From the NCBI GenBank assembly GCA_049516155.1, contig JBEKTJ010000127.1, positions 1 to 19,316 of the forward strand: DNA of 19,316 nt, in the 5' to 3' direction. The notes beneath the pieces are model-generated. The model was not told the DNA's origin, ran no database searches, and saw only the letters and a program-made list of their open reading frames with translations. The position numbers were made by a program, and so were the translations under genes. How positions within the stretch are numbered: position 1 is the first letter of the stretch; each line of letters opens with the position of its first letter. The DNA is from Bog-159 sp049516155 (lineage in GTDB: Bacteria; Acidobacteriota; Terriglobia; Bryobacterales; Bryobacteraceae). This document shows positions 14,151 to 19,316 of this stretch, piece by piece.

Positions 14151-15037
14151 CGCACCACCTCGGCGCCTCTGATCTTGCGCGAGAGTAGGTACAAGCAAAA
14201 GGCACAGATGGCAAAAAGGGCGAGCCAGCAGCACCAGATAGGCGTCTCTTCCCCGTGTACGCGGAAGAAGACTGCGCCCGTTCCGCGATGCATGGGCTGT
14301 TCAAACAGCGACGTCCAGACTGCGCCGATCAGATGGCTGAGATTCAGCAGGTTGCCCCACTGCGTGCGCATGATGGCGTTGATGGCGCCGGAGAAGCCAG
14401 CGGCTACGAAGAAAACGCCGAAGAGCAGACCGCCCGCCATGGGCTTCCACTTCACCCAGGCCGAAAGCGCCAACGCCAGCAGCGAGAGCAGCAGAATCCA
14501 GATCCACGCGCCGGCGAAAATAGCGCCGGCGATTCGGAGGTTCTGGGTGAGCCAGCCGTGGCCTTCGAGCGAGGCTTGCAGGACGAACAGCAGCAGGCCG
14601 GGGATCCAAGTCATGATGGACATCAGGATCAGCAGCACGGAAAGCTTGCCCAGCACATACTCGGCGCGCGAGAATGGCCGCGCGAGATAGAGCGACAGCG
14701 CATTGTTGGCGAGGTCCGGCGAGATTTGTCCGGGGCCCACGAAGGCCGCCAGGAAAAAGGCCATCATGCTTTGCCAGCCCAGGAAATTCAGGAAAAAACG
14801 CGCGTTGATGGGAACCAGGTCGCGGATCTGCAGCATCTTCAGCGCGCTCAGATTGTGCTCGACATAGATAATGAGCGCGAAGATGAGCGGCGCCAGCATG
14901 GATACCAGGAAGAACATGCTGTAGAAGCGTTTGCGGGACATCTCTTCGAACGCATAGCGCGGCAACGTCAGGAAGCGCGACCAGGTGGGAGTGAGCGGCC
15001 CGTCATAGCCCTTGTAGGCATGCTTAAACACCGCCAT
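14147..15037 (-). CDS. ABC-2-type transporter permease
   Basis: A 296-residue permease with about six helices (FFLVSMLAPLIFALIIY; GWQSMMAFFLAAFVGPG; LLILMSIMTWIPGLLLFVL; WIWILLLSLLALALSAWV; LLFGVFFVAAGFSGAIN; WLALFAICAFCLYLLSR). The phrase ISPDLANNALSLYLARPFSR is typical of ABC-2 permeases of the gliding/multidrug export type. Start ATG 15037 has GGAGGCG upstream, inside the previous ATPase gene, overlapping it by 14 bases. The stop overlaps the next ATPase by four bases. It likely works with the ATPase ending at 15024. Confidence 0.87.
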   Translation of the reverse strand: MAVFKHAYKGYDGPLTPTWSRFLTLPRYAFEEMSRKRFYSMFFLVSMLAPLIFALIIYVEHNLSALKMLQIRDLVPINARFFLNFLGWQSMMAFFLAAFVGPGQISPDLANNALSLYLARPFSRAEYVLGKLSVLLILMSIMTWIPGLLLFVLQASLEGHGWLTQNLRIAGAIFAGAWIWILLLSLLALALSAWVKWKPMAGGLLFGVFFVAAGFSGAINAIMRTQWGNLLNLSHLIGAVWTSLFEQPMHRGTGAVFFRVHGEETPIWCCWLALFAICAFCLYLLSRKIRGAEVVR

Positions 15038-15953
15038 TGGGCGCCTCCATGGCTTTCAGGAAAATGTCTTCAAGCGAATCGCGCTTATGATTCAGCCGGC
15101 GGATTTGCACGTTCTGCTCGGCGGCCAATACGTAGAGCTGGCGGATCTCGACGCCTTCCGGCATTACCAGTTTCATGCGGCCATTGGGAAATGCGGCGGC
15201 CTCGCAACCCAGCCGCTCGATGGCGGAGGTGAAAGTTCCGTTTGCGCCGCGGGTTTCCAACTCCAGGAATTTGCGATTGGCGCGCCGCTCTTCCTCCAGG
15301 TTGCAGGATGCGGCGATGCGGCCGTCTTTCAGAATCAGGACTTCATCGCAGCACTCGTCGACATCGCGCAGCAGGTGTGAGGAAAGAATCAGGCGCAGAT
15401 CGCCGCGGTCGCGGATTTCCTGAATAAGCTGGATCATGCGGGCGCGCGCGGGCGGGTCGAGGCCGTTGGTCGGCTCGTCGAGAAAAAGCAGCTTGGGGCC
15501 ATGTGCGATGGCTTGCGCCAGCTTGGCCATTTGCTTCATGCCGAGCGAGTACGTGCCCAGATTGCGGTAGCGCGCTTCGCCGAGGCCGACCCAGAAGAAG
15601 GCCTCGTGGGCGCGTTCCATGGCTTGTTCGGCGGGCAGGCCGGAGAGTTCGGCCATCAGGCGGACGAAGTGTACGCCAGTCATGCCGGCGATGAAGGAAT
15701 CGTTTTCGGGCATGTAGCCCAGCAGGCTGCGGACGTTCTTGGCTTCGGTGCGGATGTCTTTGCCGAAGATGCGGGCGGTGCCGGCGAAGGGCTGGTGGAA
15801 GCCGAGCAGGGTGTTGATGAGGGTCGATTTTCCCGCGCCGTTGGGTCCTAGCAGACCGATGGACCGGCCGGCGAGCGAACCATTCAGCTTCTTCAGAATG
15901 ATTCGCTCGCCGAACCGCACTTCGAGATTTTCGAGTTCAATTACAGGCTGCAT
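15024..15953 (-). CDS. ABC transporter ATPase
   Basis: The 309-residue protein has Walker A GPNGAGKST (36-44), signature YSLGMKQ (135-141), Walker B LLFLDEPTNGLD (155-166) and switch His193. In the Q-loop position it has Y-M-P-E (GYMPENDSF) with Glu instead of Gln, common in this exporter branch. Residues 220-309 form the small C-terminal domain. It opens the two-pump block, starting 42 bases after the stop of the anti-sigma gene. No terminator is visible in that gap, so one transcript is likely. No strong ribosome-binding site was found before ATG 15953. Confidence 0.9.
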   Translation of the reverse strand: MQPVIELENLEVRFGERIILKKLNGSLAGRSIGLLGPNGAGKSTLINTLLGFHQPFAGTARIFGKDIRTEAKNVRSLLGYMPENDSFIAGMTGVHFVRLMAELSGLPAEQAMERAHEAFFWVGLGEARYRNLGTYSLGMKQMAKLAQAIAHGPKLLFLDEPTNGLDPPARARMIQLIQEIRDRGDLRLILSSHLLRDVDECCDEVLILKDGRIAASCNLEEERRANRKFLELETRGANGTFTSAIERLGCEAAAFPNGRMKLVMPEGVEIRQLYVLAAEQNVQIRRLNHKRDSLEDIFLKAMEAPNGGV

Positions 15954-15995
15954 GGGTAAGCCGGTGAAAAGCGATTGATGAAAAAGGTACGCACT

Positions 15996-18476
15996 TTAGT
16001 GTAACTGTGTTCCGGGCTTTTCCAGCAATTGCAGAAGGCTCATGTTGCCGATAGTGGTGAACAGGCTGCCGCTGGTGGCAAAAGTGATCCGGTCGTTTTC
16101 GCCATACGCGGCGATCAAGGTCGGTTTCAAATTGGCCGCAAGCTGCTGGACGGCAGGCTGGTTGCTGAACTGCTCCAGCAGGGGCGAAAGCGACGAGGCG
16201 TTGTAATAGACTGCCGCGGAGAAGTTGGCATATTGATCGTGCGGGATCAGCGCCGTAAATGTCGCGGAGCGCGGCAGCGTGTAGCCGCTGGCGCGATTCT
16301 GAATCGCCGTATCGAGCAGCGACTGGCTGGATCCCGCCAGCAAGTAGCCGTCGGTATAGGTGTAGCAGAATTGGGTGAACGGCGAGCCGCTCTGGCTGGA
16401 GAAGGTGTAGTAAGTGCGGCCGTTGGCAGTGGACTGCTGGAGTTGCACTCCGCCGTGTGTGCCTGCCAGCGCGTTGGCGGCATTGACCAGCTTCTGAATC
16501 GTCGCTTGCAACTTTACGGGGTCGTACACTTCGACAGCGATTTTCCAGGAAGGCAGCGGCAATAGCGGGCCATCCTGCGCCATGGCGACTTCACCGCCGA
16601 GGGCGGCCGCCAGGTCGTTGCGCAAGTCTACGCCGAGCAGCGCCTGGATTTCGGCGAGGTGCTGGGCGAATGCCGGGTTCGAGGCCTGCATGGTCATGAT
16701 CTCGTCGATGATGGCGGTAGGCTGCTTCACGGCCGCGGCCCAGGCAAGAGTCGCTTGCGGGGAAATAAAGTCCAAGGCTCCGAGCGGCGCGGGAGTGGCC
16801 AGCCAGGAAGCCACACCGGTACGCTGGCCATTGAAGATGAGCGCGGCGCGCGTTTCGGCGGCGCCCGCGTTGCCGGTCTGCTGCACCATGAAATATTGCA
16901 CGTTAGGCGCATGGCCGTGGCTGGCTGGGGCCATGGCTTGCACATCCGCCGCCAACAAAAGGCCGACGCCCGAGCCGTAAGCGGCCGCGATCTGCGATCC
17001 GAATTCCGAGGTGGCGAAGGTGGTAGTCGCGCCGGTGGCAATCTGCTGGAGGGCGGCGGCATCCGGCGAGAGCGCCACCAGGTGCGGCAGGATCAGCAGG
17101 ACGCACTGGCCCTGTGGAATGGTTCCGATGGCGGATGGATCGGTGACGATGCGCATGTGCGGCTGGCCGGCGGCGGCGGATAGCTTGGCGGATTCGGCTT
17201 GCGCGAATGCTTCGAAGCCGGGCTGGGTCAGCTCCGCCATGACCACCGGCTGGCCGGGATGGCCGCTGGAATTCAGGGAAGCGGCAACCACCATCTCGTT
17301 ACCCAGATAGCCGCTCATGGTGCTCATGTCGGCGATTACCTGGTCGAGGTGGTTCTGCTGCCACCATTGGCTGAGAGTCGCATTCTGTTGGATCTTGGGG
17401 ACGAAGACCTGCTGTACTTCGGTGAGCGCCTGGCTGAGATTGGGAATGCTGGCGTAGACCACGGTCTGCGCGGGCGCCATGGTCAGCAGGTTGCTGGTGT
17501 AGCGCAGGGCGGGGAAGTGGTCCTGATCGAGCTTTGCGTTCAGCGCGGTGACGGCGTTGAGCATCGCAATGTACGCCCCGGCGTTCTGGCTCCAAGAGAT
17601 TTCAAGGGGCGCGGGCGTGGCGCCCATGGCGGAACTGGTGGACACCTGGCCGCCGGCATGCAGCACGTCCTGGTGGCTGTTCTGCGCGACCAGGACGGTG
17701 CCCTCGACCACCGTAACACGCGATCCTTTCAGCCCGCTGTTCACGCTGAAGACGGTGCCGGTAACGGCAACGCGGCAATCCCGCGTGGAGACGTAGAGGT
17801 GCCCGGCGTGTCTCTTGGCGGCCTGCACGATGATGGCGCCGCGATCCAGGCCGATGGTCAGGTCCTTGCCGCGTTCGGAAACGGAGAGGCCGGAGCGTTC
17901 GCGCATTTCGACGTGCGAGCCGTCGCGGAGGCGCAGTATGGCACGGGAATCGCGCGCGGTACGGATGTCCATGCCGGCGGGGATTTCCGCGCCGCGGACG
18001 ATCGGAACGGTGCCCGTATCGGAGACGCGATAGATCATTCCGTCGGCGGATTCGACCACGGCTTCGGGGCCGCTGGGCGCGAAGCCGAAGCGATCGCCAA
18101 AGCCCCAGAAGGCCAATCCGGCGGCGGCGACGAGGGCGGCGGCGATGGACCATCGGAAAAACGCAGGAAGTTGGGAACTGGGTGCGGGGCGCCGGTTGAT
18201 GGCTTGCGGGGCAGCTTTCAGCGCCCGGTAGCACGCCACACATTCGTGGGTGTGATCCTTAAACAAGAGTGCTCGCGCCGGGCTAAGCGTGCCGGCGCGA
18301 TAGTCGGGGATCAGCGCTTGAAAGTCTTCACAACTGTGCAATGTGGCATGCCGCGCCAAGCGCTGCCGGACCCGTCCAGCAGCGGCTTCGATGACCGCGG
18401 GATCGACGGGTTCGTCGCGGATTTCAGCGATTACGTGCTCCAGGAGCGGATCGAGATTCGGATCTTGAGGTGTCAT
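15996..18476 (-). CDS. Zinc-finger/FecR anti-sigma-type protein with large unassigned ectodomain
   Basis: The 826-residue protein begins with a zinc-anti-sigma motif: C49, then H75-x3-C79-x2-C82. A single transmembrane helix follows at about 106-126 (FFRWSIAAALVAAAGLAFWG), so the finger is cytoplasmic and the rest is outside. A FecR-type domain spans about 145-265 (SRAILRLRDGSHVEMRER, RVAVTGTVFSV, RVTVVEGTVLV). About 530 further residues, rich in Ala, Gln, Ser and Thr, form an ectodomain that I cannot assign. It contains phrases such as LGNEMVVAASLNSSG and DLAAALGGEVAMAQDG, which suggest two similar lobes. Usual anti-sigma/FecR proteins are 200-400 residues, so this one is unusually long. It overlaps the sigma-factor stop by four bases (ATGA). 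It should hold the sigma factor until a periplasmic signal is sensed, perhaps envelope stress or a ligand. Confidence 0.87.
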   Translation of the reverse strand: MTPQDPNLDPLLEHVIAEIRDEPVDPAVIEAAAGRVRQRLARHATLHSCEDFQALIPDYRAGTLSPARALLFKDHTHECVACYRALKAAPQAINRRPAPSSQLPAFFRWSIAAALVAAAGLAFWGFGDRFGFAPSGPEAVVESADGMIYRVSDTGTVPIVRGAEIPAGMDIRTARDSRAILRLRDGSHVEMRERSGLSVSERGKDLTIGLDRGAIIVQAAKRHAGHLYVSTRDCRVAVTGTVFSVNSGLKGSRVTVVEGTVLVAQNSHQDVLHAGGQVSTSSAMGATPAPLEISWSQNAGAYIAMLNAVTALNAKLDQDHFPALRYTSNLLTMAPAQTVVYASIPNLSQALTEVQQVFVPKIQQNATLSQWWQQNHLDQVIADMSTMSGYLGNEMVVAASLNSSGHPGQPVVMAELTQPGFEAFAQAESAKLSAAAGQPHMRIVTDPSAIGTIPQGQCVLLILPHLVALSPDAAALQQIATGATTTFATSEFGSQIAAAYGSGVGLLLAADVQAMAPASHGHAPNVQYFMVQQTGNAGAAETRAALIFNGQRTGVASWLATPAPLGALDFISPQATLAWAAAVKQPTAIIDEIMTMQASNPAFAQHLAEIQALLGVDLRNDLAAALGGEVAMAQDGPLLPLPSWKIAVEVYDPVKLQATIQKLVNAANALAGTHGGVQLQQSTANGRTYYTFSSQSGSPFTQFCYTYTDGYLLAGSSQSLLDTAIQNRASGYTLPRSATFTALIPHDQYANFSAAVYYNASSLSPLLEQFSNQPAVQQLAANLKPTLIAAYGENDRITFATSGSLFTTIGNMSLLQLLEKPGTQLH

Positions 18477-19075
18477 CTGTTTTCTCCCATGTATGAACGG
18501 AATTCCTGTTGGATACGATCGCGGGTGCGGGACAGCGTTACCGCGACGCTGGCTGCCGTGGTGCCGAGGGCTTGGGCGATTTCCGGATTGTTGCGGCCTT
18601 CGAAAAACCGAAGGGCGAACATTTCGGCGGCCCGCGGACTGAGCCGGGCGACCGTCTGGCGCAGCCAGTGGCGGATTTCGGTGGACCGATAGAGGCGGTC
18701 GGGAGCCAGGGGAGCATTTTCGGGAAGCATGGGGGCCAGGTCTTCGAGTGGGACATGCGGCGCGGCCTGCCGGGAGCGGATCAGGTCCAGCGCCGCGTTT
18801 ACGGCTGCACGCCGCAGATAGCCTTCCATGTTGCCCACGGCTTCGGCGTCGGGCGGGCGGCGCAGCAGGCGCATGAAGACGGTTTGCAGGACGTCTTCAG
18901 CGTCGCCGGCGTTGCCCGTGACGCGGTATGCCGCGCGGAACACAATGGTGTGGTGCTCCCGGAAAATAAGATCCAGATCCAAATCCGGCGGCGGAGCGAT
19001 CGGGACCGGTATCAACTGCGATTCCAACTGCGCGGTGGCCTCCACTTTGTCTTTCCTCCCTTGCTCTTCATACAT
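18473..19075 (-). CDS. RNA polymerase ECF-type sigma factor
   Basis: From ATG 19075 (GGAGG seven bases upstream) the protein is 200 residues; an in-frame upstream Met at 19153 gives a Pro-rich start with no ribosome-binding site and is not preferred. Region 2 spans about 34-101 (LIFREHHTIVFRAAYRVTGN, DAEDVLQTVFMRLL), region 4 about 136-190 (LSPRAAEMFALRFFEG, NNPEIAQALGTTAASVAVTL). It directs RNA polymerase to its own regulon under control of the anti-sigma protein encoded next. The transcript probably continues into the two ABC pumps, placing them in the regulon. The promoter in 19076-19316 is not clear enough to call. Confidence 0.9.
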   Translation of the reverse strand: MYEEQGRKDKVEATAQLESQLIPVPIAPPPDLDLDLIFREHHTIVFRAAYRVTGNAGDAEDVLQTVFMRLLRRPPDAEAVGNMEGYLRRAAVNAALDLIRSRQAAPHVPLEDLAPMLPENAPLAPDRLYRSTEIRHWLRQTVARLSPRAAEMFALRFFEGRNNPEIAQALGTTAASVAVTLSRTRDRIQQEFRSYMGENR

Positions 19076-19316
19076 GAGACGCCTCCGGGGGCCGGTAATT
19101 AACGCGCCCGGTAGGATAAACGGCGGGGGCGGGCGAAATGTTCCGGGATGCATTTCTTGACGAGCGAAGCCGATAAGTCATTTTGATTCAATGGTTTGAA
19201 TTTTGAGCGAACCCAATTTGCGGGGGATGGTTGGTGAGTGGGCGCGGGGGCTATTTGGGTGTTCCATCAATTATGTCCACGGTCTTGGCGGATGCCGAAT
19301 TCAAGGTAGCATGCCG

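Noticed and set aside
14255..15232. Long plus-strand open frame (325 codons) opposite the ABC genes
   Set aside because: The composition is a mirror of the permease and ATPase codons (Gln/Glu/Arg/Gly-rich) and there is no ribosome-binding site.
17199..18692. Long plus-strand open frame (497 codons) opposite the anti-sigma gene
   Set aside because: The translation is a Gly/His/Arg/Asp-rich shadow of high-GC codons with no domain. The opposite strand has clear zinc-finger, membrane and FecR elements and an overlapping sigma gene.

Overview
The window looks like chromosomal DNA from an Acidobacteriota member related to Solibacter/Bryobacter. This is inference from gene content: an orphan MacB/FtsX permease of the acidobacterial duplicated type, a sigma factor/FecR anti-sigma pair with a very long ectodomain, high GC, and short palindromic repeats of the '...GCAGGCGTGGACGCCTGC...' kind. 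No rRNA, tRNA, CRISPR array, integrase or intact insertion sequence was seen.

Left part (1-3375) is a field of decaying genes. It holds the start of a small secreted protein (cut by the window edge), a transglutaminase-like gene with a frameshift that has also lost its catalytic-Cys segment, a mannonate dehydratase-like gene with a frameshift and a stop, a broken phospholipase-D/helicase gene joined tail to tail to it, and a broken small-partner/nucleotidyltransferase pair. Then come two intact genes: an AlkD-like DNA alkylation repair protein and, divergently, an exported serine beta-lactamase-fold hydrolase.

Middle part (5419-12238) is the most interesting. An operon-like run on the minus strand reads: secreted six-cysteine mini-protein (11814) > 505-residue membrane-anchored protein of unknown function > membrane-anchored CPWC thioredoxin-fold protein > second mini-protein > third mini-protein. 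A fourth mini-protein is transcribed divergently (12032-12238). The intergenic region carries a 12-bp perfect inverted repeat lying almost exactly midway between the two divergent start codons, and each arm is followed by the same AGTATCG motif. Further along the minus strand lie a Crp/Fnr-type regulator with a probable leaderless promoter and the orphan ADOP permease. I propose a system that makes, oxidatively folds and perhaps regulates a family of exported disulfide-rich mini-proteins of about 36-39 residues.

Right part (12313-19075) is a tightly packed minus-strand operon: ECF-type sigma factor > zinc-finger/FecR anti-sigma protein > ABC ATPase > ABC-2 permease > ABC ATPase > ABC-2 permease, with four overlapping gene junctions. 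A tandem double-hairpin repeat lies in frame inside the N-terminus of the second ATPase. The last 240 bases (19076-19316) hold only the sigma-factor upstream region; I see no gene there.
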